Assembly (NCBI GenBank): GCA_964023275.1
Contig: OZ029918.1
Location: 17,712,361-17,776,360, forward strand
Reading direction: 5' to 3'
Length of the DNA stretch: 64,000 bases
Origin: Norana najaformis
Lineage: Eukaryota; Annelida; Clitellata; Crassiclitellata; Hormogastridae
How positions within the stretch are numbered: the first letter of the stretch is position 1; each line of letters starts with the position of its first letter. The position numbers and the translations under genes are program-made. Positions 1 to 12,722 of this stretch are shown here, one piece after another. A model generated the notes under the pieces. It searched no databases, was not told the origin of the DNA, and saw only the letters and a list, made by a program, of their open reading frames with translations.

Positions 1-664
1 GCTGCATTGGGTCGGATCTACAAGCGCGGGCCGCTACTTTGGCCTCGACTACTTCAGGTAGACCGTGGGTGCGAGTTTCTGGGTGTGTTACACAACTGCT
101 AGCAAAGCGAAATGTGCATGTAAGACGTGGTAACCATCGGCAGAAGGGAATCGTCGAACGCTTCAATCGTACCTTAGCAGAGCGACTATTTGGGGCACAG
201 TACGCCCAGGAGATGTTTCTTGCTGCGCGTGGGTCTACAGAGCGGTCGGTTGAATGGGCACGCCAGTTGCCCCAGGTAGTAGCTGCACTAAACGACGTAC
301 CAACGCGGCTGATGGACAAGAAGCCGGCCGATTTGATTAAAACTGCGCGGGTGGTACGAAAGTCCTCTCTTCCAGCTGGTCGTGTTATTGGCTTGCATGA
401 GCCTATTCTCGGGCATGATGTCTGAATTAGGTACCTGTATGCGCCTGGTGAGCTTGAGGTGGTGGAAGAAAACCCTCAACCGACCCTGTATGGTCGCTTA
501 CAATTCATGCTATTTTAAATGCTGTCCGGCAGGCTGCCCAGCCTGTATTGTACTATCTAGTAGATGGACCTGCTCGTGGGTTTGTACGCGAGGAGCTAAT
601 TGTAGTTCCTATGGGAACTGCACTGCCACCTGATACACAGTCGACCTCGCGTTTGATGATATAG
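1..664 (+). pseudogene. Maverick/Polinton-type integrase, 5'-truncated by window edge, frameshifted
   Basis: A retroviral-type (rve, DDE) integrase that would insert element DNA into the host chromosome. The window opens inside the core domain. A VDRG motif near position 70 carries one catalytic Asp and GIVERFNR near 155 carries the catalytic Glu, about 31-35 residues apart as the family requires. The reading frame shifts near 90 and again between about 400 and 455. The C-terminal part (YLYAPGELE, then VLYYLVDGP and RGFVREELIVVP) matches the tail of integrases that accompany PolB in Maverick/Polinton and adinto-like elements. The stop is at 662-664. It faces PolB on the other strand and their 3' ends overlap. 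The family call rests on recognised motifs; the gene is clearly inactive. Confidence 0.8.
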
Positions 665-3600
665 TGCCCGTATGCCCATCTGGCGCTATCCCTTTTTGTG
701 TCCAAGAGCGAGAGGCTGGTCTTATTTTCCTCGTATAGGCCTATTTGGTGTCTATGGCTTCGGAGGACGACCTGTGTACGCTTGAACTCCTTTCGCTCGA
801 ACAAACATTGCTTAAATAGGTCGTGGTATAGATCTTTCTTCACTACAGCCTTCTGAACGCCCTTTGCTTTCCGGATCTCTACGTTCACCCGCTCTCAAGA
901 TGGAGTACATCTTCGGGCGCAGGCCGATGAACTTTGCAATGGAAGCGCCACTACATTCGTCTTTAAACTTGCCTATAACCTTCTTATTCTCACTGCTGTA
1001 GTATGGACTGTTCGATGGGCATTCGCTGAAGTCGTACAAGCGTTTGTTACCCTACATGTCGGCATAGACGTCCGACGTCCCTACATGGAACTGCAGGCTG
1101 TCGGTATTGGCATATAACAATTGGGCCTTATCCTCGTACTGGACTTTAACCTCGTTATACCAAAAGTCATACATGAGATGCTTGCTGAGGTCGAGGACGG
1201 CCTGACCAATGTAGACTGGTCGGTTCAGTTTCAGCTTACTCTTGGTGCTATGGACAGCCATAAGACCGCCATCAAAGATGGTGTGTGACAAATAGGCGGG
1301 ATCGGCAATCAGGCGGCGTAGCTGGTCCTTTTTCGTGGTAACCACCAAATCGACCCTGATGCGCGTGTGCAAGTTCTCCATCGTCTTACCAAAGACGGCA
1401 TTGTTGGCCGGCTTGAAGAAGTCCTTCTCAAAGTCCGACGTTGCCTTAGCGCGTAACTGGGTATTCATCTCGATATCTGAGGCTATCCAAGCTTGCTGAC
1501 GGAACTTTAGTGTACGGTGGACCTTGTTGACTCGCATGCCCAACGCGTGGTACAACTTCAGATTGCGATAGTGAACTACCTACTGCTCTTTGGGGCGTAG
1601 GCTTGGAACCAGCTTCTGACATTCTAAAAACTGTCCTCCTAGTTCGGCCACGAGCATGCACTGATAATCGCTCAGCCATGCCTTTTTGGACGGTTAGGGT
1701 CTCTGAAGCTATTGGATAGTCATTGTGGGCGTTGTGGAGGTTTTCCGGATACTCCATGTCAACCTTGAGCAGAAAGCCCTCAGACGCTTCGTCTGACGTT
1801 GCTAGTACTTCATCCAGCGTTGGACTTACCCAGCTAAAACCCCCGACCGGTAGGAGCTGCTGCATTGCCCAGCCATAGAGGTTATTCGCATCTAAATACA
1901 TGATCCAGCTGTTTGGCTTTGAGACTTCATAATCGGGACATTGAGGGTTGTTTGCTTTGGCAAAGCGTTTGGACACCATTGAGATTCCACGCGAAGCCCC
2001 GCTCTACAAACGGGTGCACGTTGATGTCTGTCAGAAGCTCCAGCTCGATTTTGGTCTTTTTCAAAAAGGCATCCCAAGCCATCCCCGGCAAGCTGATGTA
2101 GTTTGCCGGGTCCAGGCTGTAGTGCTTTATAGCCGTTCTTCGAAAGGTCTCAAAGACGTCCGCCAGGAGAAGTACATCGATACGGAGATACGTGGTAGTC
2201 ACCCAGGGTCTTACAACCGAATACCTCCCACACCCGCTGGGCATGTTGATAGTCCGCATTGCTGATACTTTCGCGGGTAAGTCGGCTGTAGAAGGCCTCC
2301 GGTGGTGGAAGATGCTCCTCATCGAAGCGATGGTGACCATCTGTGTATTCGTATGGGTAGGTGCCTTTGCGCTGTAACAGCCATAGCTTTACCGCATCGT
2401 CAATGGAGCTGTTGGTAATCCGATGATGAGGTCTGCCGATGATAGATTTCCCGCTAGATTGTCCAACGAGCTGTTTAGGAATTGGAGACTATCGATGAAC
2501 TGCAGCCGCCCTAGGCTGAAAGTCATGTACTTCTCTATGTTATTAGGGATGCGGCTGATTTCATGGTTTTGCATTGCCTCACAGCTGCCTAGCGCCTGCA
2601 TGATAAGGTGACTATCATAGCCTCGCAGGTTGTGGAAGACAAGGGGTACCTTGCATGTATTTGGGTATATGCGCAACTTAAGGTTGCAGGGGTTATGAGC
2701 AGCCCCACGGTACTTACCGGTTATGTCGTCTATCGTCTCACTACTGATATAACATGTGGTTGCCGCTAAAAAAAGCTTGGCAGTCGGTCGATGTCATCAA
2801 CATTCTTGCCTTATTAGCCAGACTCTGCGTGATAGTAATAAGTTCGTCTTGTAAACGCCGCAGGAATTCTACGGCATTCTCACCCCGGTAGAGTACTGGC
2901 GCTTTCGCGTGGCCATCGCAGCGAGCTACCACATAGCAGAAGCTACACGGTTGTTGCTTGGAGATGAGTTTAGTGTTGCTTTCGCTAGGATTCATGGTGG
3001 CACTTTCTACTGGTACGTTTGACGCTTCAAAGTCGGCGTAAATGATGTATGGAACGCGCATTTGCTTGTCGTATTTTTTGATTTTGAGGATATTCTTATC
3101 CTGTTGGAGCATCGCAATACGCTGGGGCTTCTTGCTAATGCCCTAACAGTCTATGATGTGACTAGCCAAAAGAGCCTCGGCGGAGAAGACATGTAGACAG
3201 CGACGGCATGGATGCTTCCTGTGTTCGTCGTGGTTGTTTTTATACAGCATACGAGCCAGATCCTTGAACTAGAGGTAATGCTGTTTTTCATCGTCGTCGG
3301 CCAATAATAGAAGATCGACGTTGTGGACTCTAGTCTCGGAAGAGACGCGGATTGGATTCGGTCCGCCTTTAAATTTCCACCCAAAGACGCTTATGGCTAT
3401 GGTTGAGTTTTGACGTTCGAAACGATCGATATCCGTCACCTTCACTGGGAAGGTGATTCATTTAAAGTCCAGCTTATCGAGGTAGGCTCGATATTTAGAC
3501 GGGCGTTGGGGGTCTTTTACTGCTAGATGCATTGCCGATAATACCGCACATTCGAAACAACAGTTGTCTACTTTCTGCACGTTGACAACCGAGCGTGGCG

Positions 3601-3983
3601 GAATGTACTTCGGCGTGGAAAAATAGCTTCTAGCCCGAGATGGCTGGTACTTGGCAATACCAAGGTCCAGCGCTACAATACGCCGAAGTCTCCATCCAGA
3701 ACCCTCGTTGGTGTACTCCTCGAGATGTTTAAGCATCTCAGCTTTGGCTGCCTGTCCACTACCCTGTATGTCATCCACGTTGAGAACTGGTTCGTCAACA
3801 CTTCGAAAGTAGGCCGTTGTGGTGGTGATGGTGGGAACCGTCGTATATTTGACCGGCGGTTAACGCCATCTTTTCCAACTCGACAGTTAGTAGTAGAGTA
3901 TGTTTAAGACCTTGTAGTTTGATCAACTCTTTGCGAAGCTGTACCTCGATTCTAGGTACCATAGCACAAGAATGCCAGAGCAT
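553..3983 (-). pseudogene. Protein-primed-type family B DNA polymerase (Polinton/Maverick), decayed
   Basis: Replicative DNA polymerase of a self-synthesising transposon. Blocks occur in family order from right to left: an N-terminal block with EGSGW and SVVNVQK, a zinc-binding CRRCLHVFSAEALLASHI segment near 3,200, exonuclease motif YADFEAS near 3,035, GYDSHLIMQ near 2,610, KTDVILLADVF near 2,150, polymerase motif YLDANNLYGWAM near 1,880, NNAVFGKTMEN near 1,400, and the motif C position near 1,105. The frame changes at several places and stops intervene, so no complete polymerase is encoded. Motif C reads YANTDS: the first, metal-binding Asp is replaced by Asn at 1106-1108. The 3' end runs antisense into the integrase. 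The start near 3,983 is uncertain. Confidence 0.85.
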
Positions 3984-4091
3984 CTCTCTACAGCCTGTGA
4001 CCAGGAATTACTTCCACCCGATAGTCTCTCAGAAGTTGGTTGACTAGTTCTTTGTGTAATACAAACTGTGGGAGACCTTCCATAGCATCAC

Positions 4092-4311
4092 TTTCTTATA
4101 TTCACTACCTCGCTATTTCTCTAATTAGATTTTCATAAGCTAGTCGAGGATTTTTTCTTATATTCACTACCTCACTGTTTCTCTAATTAGACTTTCAGAA
4201 GCTAGTCGAGGATATCTCTTATATTCACCTTCTCGCCGTTTCTCTAGTTAGATTTTCAGAAGATAATCGAAGACTTTCTTATATTCACCACCTCGTCATT
4301 TCTCTAACTGA
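4092..4311. repeat. Tandem repeat, about 61 bp x 3.6
   Basis: Four successive copies begin TCTTATATTCAC and continue with TTTCTCTAATTAGA and AAGCTAGTCGAGGA; the last is partial. They lie just beyond the 5' end of PolB 1 and may be the subterminal part of that Maverick element, but its terminus could not be located. Confidence 0.8.
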
Positions 4312-4321
4312 ATAAAAACCC

Positions 4322-4450
4322 GTTCCTCAAAGCCTTCCTGAGATCGGAGGAGGCTACTACAGACTACTCTGTTGAAGTCTTCTTTAGATTAGAGGGGGTT
4401 ACTACAGACTACGCTGTCAAAGCCTTCCTGAGATTAGAGGAGGCTATAGG
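4322..4450. repeat. Tandem repeat, about 47 bp x 3
   Basis: Three copies of a unit containing AAGCCTTCCTGAGAT, GAGGAGGCTAC and TACAGACTAC follow directly after the 61-bp array. It is probably part of the same subterminal repeat region. Confidence 0.7.
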
Positions 4451-4619
4451 CGGGGGTGTCATCTGAGTGCAAAACCGCCATTTTACATACTACTTATAGA
4501 AACCAGTAAGTGGCAGAAAGTGAAGGAGGTATATGTCTACAAAGTAGAAGATAGGGATGCCTATAAAGTTCTGAAGGTAAACTTGGCACCCTGGACTTTC
4601 AGGTATTTATGGTAATTAC

Positions 4620-5031
4620 TTGCACTTGTCTAAGACTGTAGGCCTACCAGATTTCGACGCCGAGTTTATAGTGCAGAGAGCTGGATCAAATGTAGGTGTT
4701 GGTTGTGTATTGATCCAAGAGGTGGATGGCGTTAAGCATCCGATTGCACATGCTAGTCGTAAATCAGTCGATAGAGAGAGGAGATATTCAGTCGAGGAAA
4801 AGGAATGTGTGGCGATTGTTTAGGGTATCCAGAAGTTTGGCAGATATTTGTTTGGGAAAGAGTTTGTGTTGGAGACAGACCATTGTGGGCTACAATATTT
4901 AAAGACTGGTAAGATAAGAATTCAAGGGTCGTGCGATGGTACTTCGCACTCCAGAACTATTGTTTCAAGGTACGACATATTAAGGGAGCAGAGAATGTGG
5001 TGGCTGATAATTTGAGTAGGGGACTGGAATA
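4620..5031 (+). pseudogene. Ty3/Gypsy RNase H fragment
   Basis: Encodes the end of a Gypsy pol: a D-x-E start (DFDAEFIVQ), the RH core with GVGCVLIQ and RRYSVEEKECVAIV, then after an in-frame stop at about 4,821 the block GRYLFGKEFVLETDH, and after a frame change near 4,915 AENVVADNLS. RNase H normally removes the RNA strand of the RNA-DNA hybrid during reverse transcription. Neither a reverse transcriptase nor an integrase adjoins, so it is an isolated relic. It sits between the tandem repeats and a SINE. Confidence 0.75.
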
Positions 5032-5099
5032 ATTGCATGTAAGAAAAGGTGAAGGTTAATGGAGATATATTATTGTGCATATTAAATGTAAATGTAGAT

Positions 5100-5345
5100 G
5101 TATATGTTTTATATAGCGACCGTATGGCCTCGACCCTGCTCATTTTGCAATAAATTTATTGGGTGAGATCCTCACCACCGCTGCCCGTTTGAATGGGCGC
5201 CACGCCATTTAAGGTCCCCGTGCACGGACTGTACTAGCCCGAGATTTAAATCTCTAAAATAAGCCACGACCGGGACGCGAACCTGGTATCCTCACACACA
5301 GAGGCTCCTTGGCGTCCGCACTTACTGATGTAGCTAACTAGGCCA
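5100..5345 (-). mobile_element. tRNA-derived SINE
   Basis: On the minus strand a tRNA-like head runs from about 5,345 to 5,263. It has an A-box-like TTAGCTACATCAG (within 5321-5340) and a good B box GGTTCGCGTCCC (5272-5283), about 40 bases apart as in a Pol III promoter. A roughly 160-bp body follows and ends near GGTCGCTATATAAAAC, the kind of tail borrowed from a partner LINE. A functional tRNA is unlikely because the acceptor stem does not pair well. Confidence 0.65.
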
Positions 5346-8220
5346 GTATTAGAGATAAGTGTTTATCAATTCTAATTGATTTTACTATTGTATGAACTGT
5401 GCGTATAATTGACATGGTTATGCGTATATTAGAATAAGCGTTTGCGTTGACTAACGTAATTAGGCCTACTCACTTAAAATACTTGGCCGGCTTAGGGCGT
5501 TCAAACTAATCAAAATAGCAAGGCCAGCATAGGCTCTCAAAATATATTAAATACGGGGAACAAAGGATGGTTTTCTGAACTAATTTTACGGGTGATCAAC
5601 GTGGATGTTGATGGATTGTTTTATTCGCAATCTGCCATAGTTTGCGAGTCATTACGAATGATATTTCAAACTGATGTTTCGATTGCCAGCCAATCGTGAT
5701 TTTACTTGTGGGATTTTCGACCAATGGCGACACATTGCTATTGGAAGTCGTCAGCCAATGAGGGGACACAGTGGACGCGACTACTTATCCTTTGTAAACA
5801 AGTGAGCAGACGACTATTTCCTAGAAGGACTGTGAAATCGCTACAAATATTGGTGAAAGAGGCAGACGATGCTTTCGGCCAGTAGGAACCTTTTGACGGT
5901 GGAAGATTCGCTGTGAAAACCGTTGAAATAGTTAGTTCACGGCTGGATTTTGGGCAGGAAGGTCCTCGTTGCGATTCAGCGTGACTCCGAGAAATAAGTA
6001 GTCAGTTGCGGACTTGTCAAGTCGAACTGCATTCTCGAATGATGAGCATATAAAGGCTCATGTTTTACAGGTAGTTAACCTGTGTTTCGGTTGTGAAATG
6101 ACTAAGTTTTCGTCGAGAAACTAATGTCAGAAATTCGTGGATTAATCCCATGTAAGTGCTTCGAAACGGACTTAGTGGCGTGAGTCGAAAGTCTTCGACT
6201 CTACAGTGCAACTACATCTCGTCAAGGAACCATTTCATTGGACGGTAACGATCGAATCGTGTGGATTCTAATCCTTGAACTGCAAGGAACTCGCTTAAAG
6301 TACCTACTACGAGAGACATTCAACCGATGGTCTACAAGGTATGTCGGCGTGGTGAATAGAATCGTTTGTGCAGAGACATCTAGTGGTGAGTGACAATCCA
6401 ACCATACTACGTCGATGCAAACTCACTGCAACTCACAGTGAAAGTGTTTCAGACTTCATCAGAGTCAGTACACAGGGGTAAAATGGCCATCCAAGCTTGT
6501 GGGTGGGTAGAACTATAGATTTAGGCTTGATAAGAAGCTGGCCTTAATTAAGGATTAATTAAGACATTGAACTATATAATATATTGATTGATTTACAAGA
6601 AGTGACTTTGTTCGTTTTTATTCAATCATACGTTATGATACAAGATGGTAGTGGAAAATACGAGCTATTGTAATGTCATTACAATTTCCGCTAGATATCA
6701 CATGTTGATTTGAGTCTGACCTATAATTATCATATCAGGAGACTAAACCCCAATTAACATGTGTATCTACCTACAGCCTAAACAAACTTGTAGGTACCAT
6801 GAGGTAATGTAAAGTGACTGCATTCTATGGTCACCAGAACTAGACAAGAGAGCATTAGACACAAGGGGGTTACAATAAGGTAGTATGTAAGTAGTTAGTT
6901 ATTCCTAACAAATGCGAATATGGTATGGGGAATAGTTAAAAATTTGTTCCAAATTTTTCCTAAGTTGTAGCGAACGCCATTTATTACGCATTTGGTTAGA
7001 TTATATTGCGTTCTGTGTTTACCTACTTACTATTGTTGAATCTAGTGTACCGACTAGTTTGAGTAACTAATTAAGATTTAGATTTAAGAGTAGCCGGCCA
7101 GCTACAGAATAGGTAGGGTTTTATTATTAATAAATGGCCAGCTTAAGTAGATAGTTAGACTATAGTCAGTTAGCTGGGCGTTTTGGGTGGTATCGACTGA
7201 GCGTTACGGAGCAAGTCAATCGTTAAATTGGATTAATACAGACGATGAATCTGCAGAATTGAAAGAGGCCGTTGAAATTCAAACAGCTGTTTACCATGAA
7301 AACGAGATCGGGTGATCGTGCTTTTGCCACGTAGGATGCCTGCGTCATGCTTCAGAGCAGACGAACTAATGGGGATTTTAACGACAGAACGTTGGAAATA
7401 GTCGGTCGAGCTACGTTAGAGTAAAGACCGTTAAATGGTTGCACATTACTCGCGAAGAAAAGTCGAGTTTTCAGTAATTTAAAGGCAATTAATTGCTACA
7501 TTACTCGCGGTTTATTGAGTCATAGTTGCTACAGTAATAGTCCACTGACTCATCGATCGAAAGTTCGTAGGATCGGACGAAAGAATCGAACTCTGGAGTT
7601 AATCCGTTGCCAACGGATCGGCGGAGAAACTGCGAAAATCTTCGACTCACGATAGTCCTAAAACTAAACTCGTATAGTTACCGAAAGTTGTGAATCTTCG
7701 GGTAACTGTCACCGTACGAAAGCGTATAGACAGTGAACTAATTGCAAGAACGGTTATCAACCGTTGGAGTATTGCGTTCGTGAAGAATAAGTGGCCGTCT
7801 GCAAACCTCGCCATCTTCGAAAACACAGTGAAAGCCAAGAAGAAAAATGCACGGTTTCGCTTCCGTTTTCTATCTGTGAACTCTCATCCCAGGAACTGGA
7901 AAGTGGAATCCAGACTGAACTACGCATGAAGGGGAAGTCAAATAAATTTTATACTTAGTTTAGTATAGCTGGCCATAGTTAGGTAGCTAGGTATTTGTGT
8001 TGCATGATTGTTATGAACATTTATTGAGAACGATATGACAATACATACATACATATATATATATTAGGGTGTTTTATGTACTACATGATATTTTCAACTC
8101 AAAGATTTTTTACCGGCAAGGTCGAATTATCATGCCAATTTATGTATAAACTCCATATCCGAAATTATACCTTGATAGCTGAACATTTAGGACGCGCAAG
8201 CCGACCGAAATTAGGAACCC
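5346..8220. other. No recognisable gene
   Basis: No coding similarity was recognised on either strand. A TATA-like CATATAAAGG lies near 6,048, and a TGGTAGTGGAA stretch near 6,645 resembles an LTR-element primer-binding site, so part of this may be a decayed LTR retrotransposon without its genes. A 79-codon open frame at 7,690-7,929 resembles nothing known to me. A short TACA/TA microsatellite is at 8,040-8,065. Confidence 0.4.
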
Positions 8221-8389
8221 AGTGATCTTCCTCGTTTTGGCCAAAATTTGTGACATCACGATGTCTGTTCTTCGCGTTTTCGATTTTATTCTTATAGTAA
8301 TTAATTATAATTATTATGTTAAATTAATGTGTCGTATCGCAGGTGAGAAGGCAAATTTGACTAGAAAAAAGATTGATAAGATTGAAAAG

Positions 8390-10470
8390 GTTGATTGGCA
8401 GTATTGAAGATCACTTCGGTTATGCGAACTACCTACACGAGGAGAAGTTCTCAATGTGTTGTTTAATTTCCATACACAAAGAAATCAGAGTCTGGATGAC
8501 AGCATGAAGGAAATGATCGCTATGATACTTCCAATTTGGGAAAGAGCACAGATTCCAACGAGGGCTACGAATCATGTTTAGAATCAGCTACGACGTCTTC
8601 ACAAGGAATGTCAAAACCTAAAAAATGTATTTCAAGGAAGTCTGACACCGAAGAGGGAAAGCGCAATGCTTTCAAGGATTCCTTGCAGGATCTCTTTGAT
8701 ATTACCCATCAAGATGAGATGACTACAATCAAGATAGAAGAGGATCGGCAGGTTTTGAAAGCACAGCGTGAGAAAGGACGACGTGGTTGCATGGCAGACG
8801 TTGATGTCAAACTTGCAAAGCAAGAAGAGAGAGCGCTGGCAAGATCAGCAGCAACTGCACAGCGTGAGGAACGATATCGTGCAAGCGCAGCTGTAGCGAC
8901 GGAGGTTTCTCTGTTGAAAACGTCATCTGAGGAATAGGCGTCATCAGATATCTCAGAAAAAGAGCAAGAACCTTCAATCGTAATCGTAATCGTAATCTCG
9001 AGATTTCTAAAGCGCCCAACGAAAGCTAGTTCACGGGAACCAGCTTATTCACAGGCGCTCAGTCAAAACAAAGTCGCTAAGCAAAAGGGTTCGGTTCCAT
9101 GTCAAGATCCAGGAGTCAGGCAGTCAGACAGTCGGACGGCTACGGTGGATGGTGTTTGAAATTGAAGCGAGAAGAGAGATAAGGGGAAGAGGAAGAATCG
9201 GGATCAGAATTTTGGAAAAGAAGTGTTTTCAGTCTTGAGTGAAAGACCTGTGCAGAAACTGAAAGAGGTGAAGTGTTGAGTTCGTATGTTTGACCAGACA
9301 ACTGTCTGCTTCAATGTCTGCTCGGCCACCGAAGCGGCGAAGGGGAACAATCTCTGCAGTTACTTGTGATGCTGCAGCAGCTCTTGATCGCACCAAAACC
9401 AGCAGCAGGATAGCCTCTTACATTTTCTCTGCTCTCTCTGCATCCTATATATATGCAGCACCTGCTGGTGAGCTGATCATCAGTCCATCTGCACTCCATC
9501 GAGCAAGAAGATAACCATGCAGTGAATCTTTTGATCCGAAGGTCCCCGTACTATCCACTGGACGGCAAGGTCATGCCAGAGTTTACAGGTCGAGGGTGTG
9601 TTGATCGCCTTCCATTAATTGTATCTGGTAAGGATGTGACCAAGATACTGGCCATCCACAAACTCCAATCCGGGACTGCTGCCGTCATGGCAAAAGCGTG
9701 TTTGGCCGAGATCAGAAGTTGGGGATTGGAAGACAGAATCGTGGCCATGTGTTTCGACACAGCGGCGAGTATCATAGGTTGCAAAGGCGGCGTATGCAAC
9801 AAGCTGGAAACGGAATTAGGAAAGGCCCTCTTGAAACTTGCCTGTCGACAACATGTTTCAGAAATTGTTCTGGAAAAGGTGTTTTCACTTCATGATTATG
9901 CAAGGTCTCCAAACTTGGAACCCTTCAATCATTTTCGTGACTTCTGACCTCAAATCGCTCAGGCCAAGTATCGCAAAGCAATTGAGGATAAAGAGGCAGA
10001 ACAGCGTGTCAAAGAAATTCGAAAAAATGTCATCACCTTCGCATTGCAGCAATTGAGTACTGAACACCACAGAGACCTTCAATTCTAGAAGGCAATCCAT
10101 ACTTACCAGGACAAGGAAGTCTCACAGGTCGCCCTAACAGCATTTCCCCTACACCTTTAGTATTTGATCCAACTACAAAAGCGCTGCCAGATTTTTTCAT
10201 CACTTCTACCACCAAACTTTTTCAGATCTTTGGATTGGATGATGACGCTTTTCTTGATCTAGACCCGCGACAATAGGAGTCAGAACAAGCATATAGTGAG
10301 ACAAAAGACATCACATCCGCCTTAAAAGTGACGAACGTTTTGGCGGAGAAAGAAGTGGCTCTCATGGAACCCTTCAATGAAGCCCTGGTCCGCAATGAAG
10401 AAGAGAAACAATTTGTCCTGCAAATGGTCGAGTACCATCGAAACAAATTTCCAAATGTACTGAAGTGAAT
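8390..10470 (+). pseudogene. Decayed transposon-borne protein with FDT-AS / CR-H motifs
   Basis: A full-length but broken copy of a protein family that recurs in many invertebrate genomes and looks like a DNA-transposon transposase. In order: an N-terminal helical block (RLHKECQNLKN), a basic segment with MTTIKIEEDRQ and KLAKQEERALAR at 8,690-8,850, a block AAALDRTKTSSRIASYIFSA near 9,390, the central domain at 9,522-9,947 with VDRLPLIVSGKDV, MCFDTAAS and LACRQHVSE, and the tail VLAEKEVALMEPFNEALV with EEKQFVLQMVEYHR near 10,340-10,450. Several frame changes and stops separate the blocks, and a LINE 3' end interrupts it at about 8,975-9,290. The family is recognised by motif; the transposase assignment is inference. 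Confidence 0.6.
8975..9290 (-). mobile_element. LINE (L2/CR1-like) 3' end inserted in the preceding gene
   Basis: This stretch is the same sequence family as 26,325-26,590, sharing GGAACCAGCTTATTCACAGG, GATAAGGGGAAGAGGAAGAA and GTGAAAGACCTG. There it is the 3' end of a LINE with C-terminal RT coding. The left border has the (CGTAAT)n tail expected at the 3' end of a minus-strand insertion. It is severely 5'-truncated and lies between two blocks of the gene at 8,390-10,470. Confidence 0.7.
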
Positions 10471-10726
10471 AAATAAATGACAAATAACTGACTGTTCTTC
10501 TTTTGATTTTGCCTTATTTTCTATTTTATGTGTTGAAATTGTTCGGATCTTTGAAAATTACAATGTATCACATTGCTTTCTAAGTGAAAATTCTTCCGGG
10601 GCTTTGCGCAAGTTCTAAATCTATTCTGATTTTCATCTACTTTGGCAAATAACAATGTTTTTCAAGGTGGAACACACAAACAACTTGGCCGATATTAATT
10701 TTGAAACTTCAATTTTAAGACACACC

Positions 10727-12304
<1,578 letters not shown>

Positions 12305-12341
12305 TAACACTGGTCAAAATTTTTTTACTTTTTTGCTTCTG
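12305..12341 (+). repeat. Left TIR of the GERFHQ transposon
   Basis: Starts TAACACTGGTCAAAA and reaches TTTTTTGCTTCTG. The first 13 bases match the reverse complement of 19658-19670 exactly; the rest matches after a gap in the T-run. Confidence 0.7.
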
Positions 12342-12479
12342 AAGAAACTTCAACTGTTTTATATAGAATTTGGCACACTGGATGCAATGGTTTTCTCAGA
12401 ATTTTTATATCACATAAGGTTTTTGAGAAAAATGGTACGCAAGATTTAAAAAAGAAACACATAAAAATTTACTTAGTGC

Positions 12480-12722
12480 ATACATTTACAATGTACTTGT
12501 AATTTAATTTGTGGATACTCAAAAATCTGACTGTGGCTGATTTGCGTTTGTATTCAATGTCAGGAGCTTCTCTGATCAGTGTCCAACAGTAACCAACCAG
12601 CACACTACTGCTCCACACACCTTGGTATCGTTTCTCCATTGTGGCAATGTTCTGATGAAATCGTTCGCCATCTTCATCGCTGATGTCACTAAGATTTGCT
12701 GGGAAGAAAGCCAGATGGGGAT
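12480..12722 (-). pseudogene. GERFHQ-family protein, C-terminal part (copy 1)
   Basis: Continues the reading of 17,975-19,365 across the Gypsy insertion. It contains HPHLAFFPANLSDIS, DEDGERFHQNIATMEKRYQG and GYCWTLIREAPDIEYKRK, the hallmark end of this family (usual form SDEHGERFHQDI then MEKRYQG). Function is unknown; because the gene lies between TIRs it is probably required for transposition. This end is open to its stop, and the break is only the inserted Gypsy element. Confidence 0.7.

Noticed and set aside
5263..5345. A tRNA gene on the minus strand
   Set aside because: Boxes are present, but the stems do not fold convincingly and a SINE body follows.
5346..6645. Possible LTR (TATA-like at 6,048, primer-site-like TGGTAGTGGAA at 6,645)
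   Set aside because: No second LTR copy and no adjoining gag-pol, so not listed as an LTR.
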